This document shows, one piece after another, positions 15,869 through 24,127 of a stretch of 41,222 bases of DNA. The notes under the pieces were generated by a model. That model was not told the origin of the DNA and did no database searches. It saw only the letters and a program-made list of their open reading frames with translations. Positions within the stretch are counted from its first letter, which is position 1; every line of letters begins with the position of its first letter. The DNA comes from TH-plancto1 sp031431195 (GTDB lineage Bacteria > Planctomycetota > Planctomycetia > Planctomycetales > Planctomycetaceae). The position numbers and the translations under genes were made by a program. Location of the stretch: the NCBI GenBank assembly GCA_031431195.1, contig JANPCU010000343.1, forward strand, positions 1-41,222, given 5' to 3'.

Positions 15869-16714
15869 TTATTCCGGGGTCACTTTGTTGACGACCTTGG
15901 TGCTTATGTCTGAGCCGTTCAGTTCATGCAGCCCCAGAAACGCTGGGTCGCAAACGATCGCCATCGGGTTGTCGACCTGATGGTAGTACAGCGACTCCAA
16001 ACCGCGATCTCGCATGACTTCGAGAAGCTCAGCGGCTTGCAGTGCCTTCAAGATCCCTCCATGCCCATCGGGAGAGAGGGCCACCTCATGCTTCTCCGCC
16101 AAGTGGATCCGCCCCGTCTTGTCACACACCGCTGGCAACTTTCCCTGGCGGAAGAAGTACACATCCCCCGGCTTCAACCCAAAGAAGTGGTTCTCCTCAA
16201 AGAAGCCGACCGTGTCATCATGCGTCACATCGCTCGTCATGACAAAATAGGGAATCGCCGCCCCGGCTCGCCGTCCCCGGGCCAACAGCTGCTCGCAGAA
16301 AATCTGGAACAGCGACCGCTCTGAGACCGGCCCGATCGGGAACATCCCCTTGGGCTTGTCGAACCCCAGCCGTGTCCCCTGCCCGCCCGCCACCAGGATG
16401 GCCCCGACCTGGCCGTCTCGCAGCTGTTCCTCTCCGCAGGCTGTGGCCTTCCGCCAGTGGTCCCGCTCGGCGGCGGTTTTCGGCTGGGAGACGAGTTGAA
16501 TCGGGGGTGTCGCTCGGGCCGCCAAGTCGCTGGCCGACAATCCGCCAGCGGCCTCACCTTGGGAATACAGTCGGGCAATCAGCGAGTAATCGATCGATTC
16601 CAGCTGGGCCAGCAACCCGCACTGCTGGGCCTCATTGAGTTCATCCCACCAGTGCAGCAGGTGCGACTGCCCGTGCTGCGACAAACGAGTCCGAAGGGTG
16701 TTCAGGTTCGACAT
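15869..16714 (-). CDS. UDP-sugar pyrophosphorylase (UDPGP family), N-terminal part, stopped by TAA
   Basis: N-terminal 281 residues of a UTP:hexose-1-phosphate uridylyltransferase, closest in pattern to the UAP1/UDP-N-acetylglucosamine pyrophosphorylase type, which makes UDP-GlcNAc or related UDP-sugars for envelope glycans. The uridyl-binding loop AGGQGTRLG is at about 109-117 followed by DKPKGMFPIG. YFVMTSDVTHDDT, the SPDGHGG motif and VDNPMA are also present. The chain stops after STKVVNKVTPE, where intact relatives continue. The same frame resumes after one TAA, and together the parts make about 470 residues, the normal size. ATG 16714 is preferred over a GTG at 16738 on similarity grounds only. 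Confidence 0.75.
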   Translation of the reverse strand: MSNLNTLRTRLSQHGQSHLLHWWDELNEAQQCGLLAQLESIDYSLIARLYSQGEAAGGLSASDLAARATPPIQLVSQPKTAAERDHWRKATACGEEQLRDGQVGAILVAGGQGTRLGFDKPKGMFPIGPVSERSLFQIFCEQLLARGRRAGAAIPYFVMTSDVTHDDTVGFFEENHFFGLKPGDVYFFRQGKLPAVCDKTGRIHLAEKHEVALSPDGHGGILKALQAAELLEVMRDRGLESLYYHQVDNPMAIVCDPAFLGLHELNGSDISTKVVNKVTPE

Positions 16715-16956
16715 GAGTCTGGCTCGGGTGAATGACACGAAACAGTTTCGACGGGAGCCTCGGAATTCTAATCGAGCGTGAGAACCCTTGGCACGTCAGG
16801 TTTTGATGTCGCCCATTCTGGGCTACGTGGAACAGCCCCGTTGAGGTACAAGCCGTCCATGACTGTCCGAGCAGTCTCGCTCAGAGCGGTGTTCGCCTAC
16901 AGGCGAGCAGCAGCGTCACGGAAGACCGGTCATCCACTTCACGGGAGCATCGTCCC

Positions 16957-17262
16957 ATGTCGCTCCACAACAGTGTGGTCACTGAAGAAACCTGGTTCGT
17001 CTACCTGCTAAGGTGTGGGGACGATTCTCTTTATACGGGGATCACCAACGATCTCATTCGTCGAGTGAAACAACACAACGCGGGCACCGCATCCCGCTAT
17101 ACCCGCAGCCGCCTACCCGTGAAACTCGTATATCAGGAGCAGCAAGCGAGCCGCAGCCTGGCCTTGAAGCGGGAGTTCGCCATCAAAAGCCTGTCCCGGA
17201 AAACGAAAAACTCGCTCGTCCAATCGGCAAAGCCGATCGCACAGCGAGTGAAAACTACTTGA
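16957..17262 (+). CDS. GIY-YIG nuclease-superfamily protein (UPF0213/YhbQ type)
   Basis: A 101-residue single-domain protein. The GIY-YIG signature appears as FVYLLRCGDDSLYTGITNDL, followed by RRVKQHNAGTASRYT with the conserved Arg and the R..P.KLVY strand, then the RSLALKREFAIKSL helix. This is the short YhbQ/UPF0213 group, linked by literature to DNA repair or biofilm phenotypes but without a settled reaction. The ATG at 16957 has GGGAG nine bases upstream. About 14 extra residues precede the conserved domain. It stands alone and converges with the cold-shock gene. Confidence 0.85.
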   Translation: MSLHNSVVTEETWFVYLLRCGDDSLYTGITNDLIRRVKQHNAGTASRYTRSRLPVKLVYQEQQASRSLALKREFAIKSLSRKTKNSLVQSAKPIAQRVKTT

Positions 17263-17331
17263 ATTTTCTCATTACCCAGCATGACAACGGCAGTGGGTTT
17301 CCCCATGCCGAGCCTTCAGGTAAGCGAGGAA

Positions 17332-17529
17332 CTAAGCCAACTTGACGTTTTCAGCACAAGGACCCTTGGGCCCCTGTCCTTCGGTGTAGGAGACCCGCTG
17401 GCCTTCCTGAAGTTCTTCGAAGCGAACGCCTTGCAGGCTCTTCGAGTGGAAAAACAGATCCTTGGAACCGTTCGTGTTGATGAAACCAAAACCCTTGTCG
17501 GTCAACTTCTTGATCGTGCCTTCGGCCAT
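17332..17529 (-). CDS. Cold-shock-domain protein (CspA family)
   Basis: A 65-residue single OB-fold RNA/DNA chaperone. RNP1 is KGFGFI (residues 12-17) and RNP2 is DLFFHS (24-29). The ending GPCAENVKL is typical. AGGA lies about nine bases before the ATG at 17529. Length and motifs match CspA-type proteins exactly. The 600-base upstream gap leaves room for a long 5' leader, as often seen in cold-shock genes, but no specific fold was identified. Confidence 0.93.
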   Translation of the reverse strand: MAEGTIKKLTDKGFGFINTNGSKDLFFHSKSLQGVRFEELQEGQRVSYTEGQGPKGPCAENVKLA

Positions 17530-18149
17530 GCTTGCAATCCTGAGTGTCTGCTTGGATGGGCGTCGCCTGACAAGAGGTTGTCAAATGTCCGCCATCCCTG
17601 TTGGGCGAAGTGTACACAGTTCATACTCGTGAACGCAAATAGGTGGCTTGACAATCTTTTCAAAAAAGTATCCGGCTGTGCCCATCGAAAAGAATCTGCC
17701 CGTGGCGGGCACCCTGCCCGGGGCCTGCAAGCCCGAGGAAACCCAGTCTTCGACCTCAAATCCTGGACCTATGGAACTGGTCTATCGGCAGTCCGCAATT
17801 GACGAGGTCAATCCCCTCGCCGTCCAGCCATACACCACAATGCCCTCTCCTCCCGAGCCGCGACCGCCGTAGTCAATCCTTTATAATCTGTGAAAATCTG
17901 TGCCATCTGTGGACAAACTTCCCTCGCCGGACAAGTTCCACTCAGAAGGATTTGGTCCACCGATTTCACAGATTGGCACAGATTGAAGAACTCCGGAATT
18001 CCCACATTTCATCGATCGGCCCCACGGTGTGATGACTGACTTTTCTCTCCCGCATGGGCTGCTTTCTTCCTGATCGACTCTATTGACCTCGGAATCGCTC
18101 TTCTCCCATTTCCGGTTCGCTGAGACAATACCCATAGGAGGCTCTGCAC
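17530..18149. repeat. Long intergenic gap with second CACAGAT element (family E)
   Basis: No gene is supported in these 620 bases. Arms at 17885-17912 (ATCTGTGAAAATCTGTGCC) and 17964-17985 (TTTCACAGATTGGCACAG) are imperfect complements separated by about 50 bases. The rest serves as divergent leader for the cold-shock gene and the vWA gene; AGGAGG at 18136-18141 is the latter's ribosome site. Confidence 0.65.
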
Positions 18150-19253
18150 ATGACACGTGCTATTGATCGCGACCTGAAACGCTTCAGCGAAATCGTCCGC
18201 GGAAAAATTCGCAAGGACTTGAAGCAGTACGTCAATCACGGCGAAATGCTCGGTCGCAAGGGGCGCGAGACCGTCAGCATCCCCGTCCCCAGCATCGACA
18301 TTCCGCACTTCGTCCACGGCGACAAAGGCAACCGCGGAGCCGCCCAGGGCGACGGCGAGGTCGGACAACCCCTCTGCCCTGGCCAAGATCCTAACGGACA
18401 AGGCCAGGCGGGCGGCGACCCCGGCCAACACGTCCGCGAGGTCGAAATCACCATCGCCGAACTCGCCCAGATGCTCGGCGATGAACTCGAACTCCCCCGC
18501 ATCGAGCCCAAGGGGCAAGACTCCCTCTCCTCGCGCAAAGACAAGTACAAGACCATCAGCCGTCATGGCCCCAACTCACTCCGCCATTTCAAACGCACCT
18601 ACAAAGAGGCCCTCAAACGCCAGGTCGCTACCGGCATTTACAACCCCACCGACCCCGTCATCATCCCCACCAAAGAGGACGAACGCTTCCGCAGCTGGAA
18701 GACCGAGTTCCAGCCGCAAGCCAACGCCGCGATCATTTACATCATGGACGTGTCGGGTTCGATGACCGACGAGCAGAAGACGATCGTGCGGGCCGAGTCG
18801 TTCTGGATCGATGCCTGGTTGCAGCACCAATATGACGGCATCCAGCGGCGGTACATCGTCCACGACGCCGTAGCCCACGAGGTCGACGAGGACACCTTCT
18901 ACCGAGTGAAAGAGTCGGGTGGGACGAAGATCTCATCAGCCTATCAGAAGGCGATCCAGATTCTCGAACGCGACTTCCCGATCGCCGACTGGAACCTGTA
19001 CATCTTCCAGTTCTCCGACGGCGACAACTGGGGCGAGGACAGCAAGGAGTGCCAGCGACTGCTGGTCGACCAACTGCTGCCGAAGAGTAATCTGTTCTGT
19101 TACGGCCAGGTGCAAAGCCCCTATGGCTCGGGGGACTACATCCGCGAACTGAAAAAGCTGACGGACCAGCACGAGAACTTGGTGCTGAGCGAAATCCCGA
19201 ACCAGGACGCGATCTACGAGTCAATCAAGACGTTCTTGGGCAAGGGTCGATAA
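18150..19253 (+). CDS. DUF444 / YeaH-YhbH family vWA protein
   Basis: A 367-residue cytoplasmic protein of the DUF444 group. The N-terminus (RAIDRDLKRFSEIVRGKIR) and the glycine-rich linker at about 58-95 match YeaH/YhbH. The vWA metal site reads MDVSGSM at 199-205, with ESGGTKISSAY later supplying the conserved Thr. AGGAGG stands nine bases before the ATG at 18150. In many bacteria this gene lies between the PrkA serine kinase gene (yeaG) and a SpoVR-like gene (ycgB) as a stress/sporulation-like operon. Neither is present here: the neighbours are a repeat and DUF952. So it is either an orphan copy or its partners are elsewhere. Confidence 0.88.
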   Translation: MTRAIDRDLKRFSEIVRGKIRKDLKQYVNHGEMLGRKGRETVSIPVPSIDIPHFVHGDKGNRGAAQGDGEVGQPLCPGQDPNGQGQAGGDPGQHVREVEITIAELAQMLGDELELPRIEPKGQDSLSSRKDKYKTISRHGPNSLRHFKRTYKEALKRQVATGIYNPTDPVIIPTKEDERFRSWKTEFQPQANAAIIYIMDVSGSMTDEQKTIVRAESFWIDAWLQHQYDGIQRRYIVHDAVAHEVDEDTFYRVKESGGTKISSAYQKAIQILERDFPIADWNLYIFQFSDGDNWGEDSKECQRLLVDQLLPKSNLFCYGQVQSPYGSGDYIRELKKLTDQHENLVLSEIPNQDAIYESIKTFLGKGR

Positions 19254-19290
19254 CCCCCGGCGAGCGTCCGGCGTGAGCCGGATGGTCATT
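19254..19290. repeat. Diverged single arm of repeat family A
   Basis: GGCGAGCGTCCGGCGTGAGC follows the vWA gene directly and differs from family A only in the middle (GTCC instead of CCCC, with a compensating change so the small stem TCCGGC/GCCGGA still pairs). A second such diverged arm is at 21017-21050. Confidence 0.6.
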
Positions 19291-19323
19291 CGTCGAACGT
19301 CGTCCGCAAGCACCATCACTCGT

Positions 19324-19665
19324 TCAAGGGACATTGGGAATCCGAAACGTACCATCCCCGTTCCGTTCTGTCGGAACGATATCGATGACCGCCTCAAAGT
19401 TGAGCGGACCATAAATGTGAGGGTACAGGCTTCCCGCTGCAGGTTCCCAGCGAAGCTCCGAGGTCAGTCTGTCGATCTGGACGCAGACGATTTGCACATC
19501 GGTCTTCAGGCGATAATGCTTGTTAGCCACTCGCTCCAACTGGTCGTACGGCGAAGCGTGAATGAACCCCTCGCTGGCGAAGTTGGCAGGTGTCCATGAG
19601 CCGAGCGCTCGCGCCGTATCGATCTCTGCGGGAGTCATCAGCAGGTAGATGCGTGGCATGTCCAT
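19324..19665 (-). CDS. DUF952 family protein
   Basis: A 113-residue soluble protein of the DUF952 family. The opening IYLLMTPAEIDTARALGSW, the FASEGFIHASPYDQLERVAN core and the PHIYGPLNFEAVIDIVP end match the family closely. Structures in the family resemble small ADP-ribosyltransferase-like folds, but no reaction is established. Start at ATG 19665 is one of two close ATGs (19659 is the other); no good ribosome site decides. It is a single gene converging with the vWA gene. Confidence 0.87.
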   Translation of the reverse strand: MDMPRIYLLMTPAEIDTARALGSWTPANFASEGFIHASPYDQLERVANKHYRLKTDVQIVCVQIDRLTSELRWEPAAGSLYPHIYGPLNFEAVIDIVPTERNGDGTFRIPNVP

Positions 19666-19899
19666 TGCTCAGACGTTGAGGTGACATCAGGTTTGAAGTG
19701 GGAATGGCGAGTCAGAGAACGTGTGAGGTATTCGACTCCACGGCGGTTAAATCGCTATCCCCGATTGTATTACCTTCCGTGCTGACGAACGCCATTCGCC
19801 GGTTTTGATCGACGCACACACGGCGCACTGTCGTGAGGTCGACTCTGCATAACACTGACGAACCGGAGCATTGTGGCAACGGACTGGGACGCCTGGCCT
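19666..19899. other. Intergenic gap with no recognised content
   Basis: Between the DUF952 start and the truD stop on the same strand I see no gene, no clear repeat of the window's families and no terminator hairpin with a T-run. Confidence 0.5.
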
Positions 19900-20997
19900 T
19901 CATCCGAGGTTCTCTTCGCCTCCGTCGCTCAAATCGGCCACGATCTCCGTGGGCTCCAGAAACTCCTCCAGCACCGTGGTCGCGTAGGCACCGGGCGGCA
20001 ACGAGAACGCGACTCGTACGCCCAAGGAGTCGGGGTGGACCGCAACATCATTCGGGTAGACGACCAAGGCTCGACGAGCTCCCTGCATCAACTGACTAAA
20101 CGGTTCGAATTGCTTGAGTTGCAGTCCAGAGGCTTCGAGGACGGACTGCTCTAAAAGGAGCGCCTCACTCAGTGGTGACTTCATCTTCACGCCGAACATG
20201 GGGCCTGTTGGAATCACCTCGCGCGAGTCGACACGGGGTTGGTCGAGGGCAGGGTCTTCCGTGGTGAAGCATCCCCCCGAGGCGATCACCTGAAGGACAT
20301 CTCCCTCGACCACCCGGTGCAGCAGGTCCCGCTCCTGACGCACTTGTATGATCGCATTGAACAGATCCGACTGTACCGCGGACAGCGCAAACCTGAGGAA
20401 CCAGCGGCGTCGGCGCGGGTCGATATCACGAGAGGTCCGAACCCCGGACAGCAAGTCCCGCCCCCATTGCAGCGTCTCGTCGCCGATGCCGAATCGCTGG
20501 TCGCCGTACCGATTGGGCACGCCCTGCACGCGGACCCGCTCCGCGATTTGTGAAGCCATCTCGAAGGCGTGGGGGTCTGCGGTCCGCACGCGAATCTCAA
20601 ACCGATTTCCCACCAGATGCCCGGGCCGCAGCTTGTTGCGATGACGACTGGAGGACAGGACTCGCACCAGCCCCAGCGCCGCGAGATCATCGAGTGTGGA
20701 CAAACGGCTCTCACTCTCGCCCGGAACCGAAACCCATTGACGGGTCACGGCCCGGCGGTCCTTTTGCCCCGCCATGCCGATCGCATCGCGGGAGATCCCC
20801 AGTAGGCGACTCAGCTGACTGGTCAGGTACTCCGCCGAGACATCCCGCTTCTCGATCCAAAGGAACAGGTGTTCGCCCTCGCCCATGGGGAGGTACGCGG
20901 GCAATTCCTCGACGACGAAGTCTTCGGGCTCGACCTTGATCCTCCCGCGCAGCCGTACCGAATGAGGAGGGATTGGTTCCGCGGTGGGAGAGGACAT
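19900..20997 (-). CDS. truD: tRNA pseudouridine(13) synthase TruD
   Basis: A 365-residue enzyme making pseudouridine at position 13 of tRNA. The catalytic aspartate is D80 in GMAGQKDRRAV, the same position as in E. coli TruD. The opening KVEPEDFVVEELP, the HRNKLRPGHLVGNRFEI strand and NRYGDQRFG are family hallmarks, and the insertion (TRUD) domain lies at about 150-310. The ATG at 20997 precedes MSSPTAEP; the longer upstream frame enters a diverged family A repeat. No Shine-Dalgarno sequence is evident. Family identity is secure. Confidence 0.93.
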   Translation of the reverse strand: MSSPTAEPIPPHSVRLRGRIKVEPEDFVVEELPAYLPMGEGEHLFLWIEKRDVSAEYLTSQLSRLLGISRDAIGMAGQKDRRAVTRQWVSVPGESESRLSTLDDLAALGLVRVLSSSRHRNKLRPGHLVGNRFEIRVRTADPHAFEMASQIAERVRVQGVPNRYGDQRFGIGDETLQWGRDLLSGVRTSRDIDPRRRRWFLRFALSAVQSDLFNAIIQVRQERDLLHRVVEGDVLQVIASGGCFTTEDPALDQPRVDSREVIPTGPMFGVKMKSPLSEALLLEQSVLEASGLQLKQFEPFSQLMQGARRALVVYPNDVAVHPDSLGVRVAFSLPPGAYATTVLEEFLEPTEIVADLSDGGEENLG

Positions 20998-21016
20998 GGA
21001 GGTCAGTTCTATTCGA

Positions 21017-21158
21017 ATTGGCGAGCGTCCGGCGTCAGCCGGATGGAGACTCCTGACGACGATCATCTCATGGGCGGAATGCACCTCCCCATGTGCAACG
21101 TGGTCCTCCAGTGAGATGGTGGGCCTGCGCCCAAAGCGGCTGGTCCCACCCTACGAAT
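21017..21158. repeat. Diverged family A arm plus GTGGGCC-type inverted repeat
   Basis: GGCGAGCGTCCGGCGTCAGC at 21018-21037 is a second diverged family A arm. At 21117-21158 an interrupted hairpin pairs GGTGGGcctgcgc with TGGTCCCACC. Together they fill the gap between truD and the protease gene. Confidence 0.5.
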
Positions 21159-21176
21159 GCGATCGCCGGCGAGGCA

Positions 21177-22691
21177 TCACTCGCTCTGAAGCAGGATCAA
21201 CTTGGTCGAGTTCCCCCGCCGGACCTGCAACAGGATGCCGTCCCCCAGTTTCGTCTCATCGACCGCTTTCTGGAAGGCTTCGAGACTCTCGACTTTCGTC
21301 TGGCCCACTTTGGTGATCACGTCGCCGCTCTGAATCCCGGATTGAGCGGTGACGGAATCCGGCTTAACCTGCACGATTACGACTCCCCTCAGGCCCGGAA
21401 CACCTAGCTCATTGGCGATCTCAGGCGACAGTGTTTTCGCGGTGAAACCGAGCTTCGAGACTTCGGGCTGCTTCTCGGGTGACTCGTTCGGGGGACTGCT
21501 CTGGGTGTAGTCGGCGGAGCTGCGCTGTTCGAGGGTGATGTCGAGCTTGATGGTCTTCCCATCGCGGAGGATCTCGGCAGGATAGCTCTGGCCGGACTCC
21601 AGCAGTTCGACAAACTCTTGCAAGCTGGGGCGGTTCTTCACCGGCTGACCGGCGAACTGCACGATGATGTCACCCGGCTCGACCCCGGCCTTGGCGGCGG
21701 GGGCGTTGGGCAGGACTTCCATCACGGCCACACCGGCCGAGATTCCGAGTGCCCTTTTCACGGCGGGCTGGAGGTCGTCCAGCGTGACTCCGATGAAGGA
21801 GCGATGGACCGTGCCGTCCTTACGAAGTTTCTCCACGATCTGCTGAGCCTGGTTCGAGGGGATCGCAAACCCGACTCCATCGTAGCCACCGCTGCGGGTC
21901 GAGATGGCGGTGTTGATGCCGATGACCTCACCGTTCATGTTGACCAGTGCCCCGCCGCTGTTGCCCGGATTGATCGCGGCATCCGTCTGCAAAAAGTGTT
22001 CGCGGCCATTGATGTCCAGCCCCTTGCGATCCGTCGCCGAGATAATCCCAGCTGTGACGGTCGTTCCGAGATCAAACGGGTTGCCCAGTGCCAGCACCCA
22101 GTCGCCAATCTGCATGGCATCGCTGTCGCCGAAGCTGACGGCAGTCAGCGGCTTGGGCGGCTTGAGCATAATAATGGCGACATCGGTCACAGAATCGCCG
22201 ACCCACTTGTCGGCCTTGATCTCTGTGCCATCGGCCAGCCGGACCAAGACCTCATCGGCTCCGTCGACCACGTGGGCATTGGTGACGACCACTCCACTGG
22301 CATCAATCACGAATCCGGAACCGGCTCCCTGCTGTCCGGGAATCTGGAACCGTCGGCGACCGCCTTGCCCATGTCCTCGACCTTGACCGAAGAATTCCCG
22401 AAAGATCGGGTCGTCGCCAAAGGGGGAGTTCTGGAGCGGGTCGGCTTGATCCTCGTTCCCCGCATCCTGCTCAATGACGCGTGCCTTGGTCTTGGTTTCG
22501 ATGGCGACGATCGCCGGAATGGCGGTCTCTGACACCATGCGAAAGGCCGACGAGAGGTCCTGCGGTGATTTGATGATCGTCTTCGGAGCAGGCAGGTCCG
22601 CCTGCGTCCAGCGAGCTGCCACCGCACCGACCCCCGCCCCGACAGCGAGGCAGGCCAGCCAGAAACCAGATCGACGAGGAGCAACTGTCAT
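21177..22691 (-). CDS. Envelope serine protease, DegP/HtrA family with two PDZ domains
   Basis: A 504-residue periplasmic or membrane-anchored protease/chaperone for damaged envelope proteins. The ATG at 22691 has AGGAG about seven bases upstream and gives an N-terminal hydrophobic anchor (about 8-26). The chymotrypsin-like triad is H140 (VVVTNAHVV), D170 (SVTDVAII) and S245 (NPGNSGGAL). PDZ domains follow at about 295-385 and 410-500, each with the GV..V...PA or GVVIVQV pattern. A Gly/Arg-rich loop at 100-120 resembles the LA loop region of DegP. The long frame upstream of 22691 is not used. The divergent neighbour is the zinc-ribbon gene. Confidence 0.93.
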   Translation of the reverse strand: MTVAPRRSGFWLACLAVGAGVGAVAARWTQADLPAPKTIIKSPQDLSSAFRMVSETAIPAIVAIETKTKARVIEQDAGNEDQADPLQNSPFGDDPIFREFFGQGRGHGQGGRRRFQIPGQQGAGSGFVIDASGVVVTNAHVVDGADEVLVRLADGTEIKADKWVGDSVTDVAIIMLKPPKPLTAVSFGDSDAMQIGDWVLALGNPFDLGTTVTAGIISATDRKGLDINGREHFLQTDAAINPGNSGGALVNMNGEVIGINTAISTRSGGYDGVGFAIPSNQAQQIVEKLRKDGTVHRSFIGVTLDDLQPAVKRALGISAGVAVMEVLPNAPAAKAGVEPGDIIVQFAGQPVKNRPSLQEFVELLESGQSYPAEILRDGKTIKLDITLEQRSSADYTQSSPPNESPEKQPEVSKLGFTAKTLSPEIANELGVPGLRGVVIVQVKPDSVTAQSGIQSGDVITKVGQTKVESLEAFQKAVDETKLGDGILLQVRRGNSTKLILLQSE

Positions 22692-22962
22692 GAGGGGACT
22701 CCTGAAAGTGTTCTGCCGGGTTGTGGGAGAGGCGTCCCGCCTGCCATGCTGACGCAGACCGACAGATTGCCGCCGCCCCCACGAGAGATTGTACCCACCC
22801 CCATTGTTTTCAGTGGGCAGGAAATGTCTACTGTGACTTTGTGCCGATTTGCCAGGCAGGGGCGAAAATCGCACAAAGTCAGAGTCCGTTGCCGCACGAG
22901 GCCGAGTTCGGGTGCCAATCCTGCGGAATCTCCATGCGGCCCCGCAGAGTAGAGCAAATCGA

Positions 22963-23235
22963 ATGCCACGAGACCACCGATGGTCATCACCTGACGAGGA
23001 TTCTGACCCCGAGTGGGACGACGACTCCGGCCCCGAGGACGAGTCGACCACCACGGAATGTATCCAGTGCGGCGGCGAGATCTATGACGACGCCTCTCGC
23101 TGTCCGCTGTGCGGCGAGTACCAAGTCGGCGACCGCTCCCGCTCCGCGTGGGAGGGCCGCCCGTTCTGGTGGAAGCTCGGCGGTCTGCTCGGCATCGTGG
23201 CGGTGTTGTTGTCGCTGCTGGCGTTTTGCTTCTGA
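22963..23235 (+). CDS. Small zinc-ribbon, single-pass membrane protein
   Basis: A 90-residue protein. An acidic start (about 1-30) is followed by a zinc ribbon ECIQCGGEIYDDASRCPLCG with paired CxxC motifs (32-51), then a basic-aromatic stretch and one membrane helix (GLLGIVAVLLSLLAFCF) at the end. Such tail-anchored zinc-ribbon proteins are common in planctomycetes without known role. The ATG at 22963 begins in front of the acidic stretch. The last 103 bases of the gene recur almost unchanged at 24154-24256. Confidence 0.75.
   Translation: MPRDHRWSSPDEDSDPEWDDDSGPEDESTTTECIQCGGEIYDDASRCPLCGEYQVGDRSRSAWEGRPFWWKLGGLLGIVAVLLSLLAFCF
23133..23235 (+). repeat. 103-bp direct repeat, copy 1
   Basis: The 3' end of the zinc-ribbon gene, encoding RSRSAWEGRPFWWKLGG and the membrane helix. 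It matches 24154-24256 with one mismatch (GGAGGG versus GGAAGG), and both copies end at the same TGA. The silent position of the change and the near identity point to a recent duplication. Confidence 0.95.
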
Positions 23236-23370
23236 CGTTGATAGCGATTACACTTAAACTGCTCCCCTGTTCTCACGTCGTCAAAGAATCACCAGGGGCC
23301 AACGGTCGAATACAAAGACCTTTCCTGATCGTCCTGGGGGCGTCCATTTCCAACAGTCGAGAGGCGCGTG

Positions 23371-23826
23371 ATGCGCGAGCAGCCCTCGGTCAGTGAACTG
23401 CTGGCTCACCCGGGGGTGATCGCTGGAATTCGTCGGGCGTTTGTGGAAAGCGATGTGGGCGGGTGGCGACCTCGAGAACAGGGAGGATTCCTCATCCGAG
23501 ATGCTCACACCCGTTTCATCACAGTGATCCGCCTGCCAGCGTCGGCACATGATTCACTCCGTTTTCCGCTCTGTGCGAACGGCCTGTTTGAAGACATTCT
23601 CATCGTCGGCAGCTTTCACACGCACCCCAACACGGGGAGTGAATGGAGGCAGGAGCCGAGCCCTCAAGACATTCTCCTGTCGAAAGAGTATCCTGAGACC
23701 ATGGGGCCGCATCAGTTCATCGTCAGTCGCGAGATAATTTATCACGTGAACAATGACGGTCTGGTGACTGAAATCGGACGCACCGCCGAAGTGCTTAAAC
23801 TCGACACCGAGGAGCCGAATCCATGA
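23371..23826 (+). CDS. JAB/MPN-domain (JAMM) metallopeptidase-like protein
   Basis: A 151-residue single-domain protein. The JAMM residues are visible: E36 (EQGGFL), H83 and H85 (GSFHTHP), S97 and D100 (EPSPQD). The spacing between HTHP and SxxD is 10 residues rather than the typical 7. After the core, FIVSREIIYHVNNDG is the usual closing strand of JAB proteins. GAGG lies six bases before the ATG at 23371. It overlaps the next gene by ATGA. JAB proteins cleave isopeptide or peptide bonds, or serve as toxin domains. No E1, E2 or ubiquitin-like gene is nearby, so a deubiquitinase role is not supported here. The pair lies exactly between two copies of a 103-bp duplication. Confidence 0.72.
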   Translation: MREQPSVSELLAHPGVIAGIRRAFVESDVGGWRPREQGGFLIRDAHTRFITVIRLPASAHDSLRFPLCANGLFEDILIVGSFHTHPNTGSEWRQEPSPQDILLSKEYPETMGPHQFIVSREIIYHVNNDGLVTEIGRTAEVLKLDTEEPNP

Positions 23827-24071
23827 GCGCGACAGCTGCGTCCGATTACGACACCCATCTCGTCCGTGGAATTGAAGCGGCACTCCGCACAGCTCGTGGA
23901 TTGGGCTATTCCGTGGAGACGATGGATATCACTGCATCCGTGTCTCAGGGGGTATGCATAATTCACTTCTCCCCCCTGGCCACTCCCGGATTCATCCGGT
24001 CCGGCGGCGACCTGACAGTGACCATCGACACGAAAGCCGATGCATTAATTCGTTACGAGCGTGGGCAGTAG
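23823..24071 (+). CDS. Small partner of the JAB protein, possible immunity protein
   Basis: An 82-residue soluble protein whose ATG overlaps the JAB stop (ATGA), with GGAG eight bases upstream, so the two are translationally coupled. The ending GGDLTVTIDTKADALIRYERGQ resembles the C-terminal strands of NTF2-fold immunity proteins and PepSY-like small proteins (pattern GG..TV.ID..tg.i..y..GQ). This is pattern recollection, not a database result. An amphipathic helix (about 8-28) precedes. If the JAB protein is a toxin or nuclease-like effector, this would be its antidote; if not, it is a cofactor of unknown kind. Confidence 0.55.
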   Translation: MSATAASDYDTHLVRGIEAALRTARGLGYSVETMDITASVSQGVCIIHFSPLATPGFIRSGGDLTVTIDTKADALIRYERGQ

Positions 24072-24127
24072 GTCCGAAACCACTCACGGGGGACAATCCA
24101 GGACCAGTGTCAGTATTCCGCACAGAG

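Noticed and set aside
15866..15871. Programmed stop-codon readthrough or recoding at the TAA in the pyrophosphorylase gene.
   Set aside because: TAA is the least leaky stop, no downstream stem-loop or readthrough context stands out, and an ATG follows after one codon; mutation, error or re-initiation are simpler.
23371..24071. Bacterial ubiquitin-like (Bil-type) or CBASS-type conjugation operon.
   Set aside because: Only a JAB protein is present. No E1, E2, ubiquitin-like or cyclase gene lies within several kilobases.
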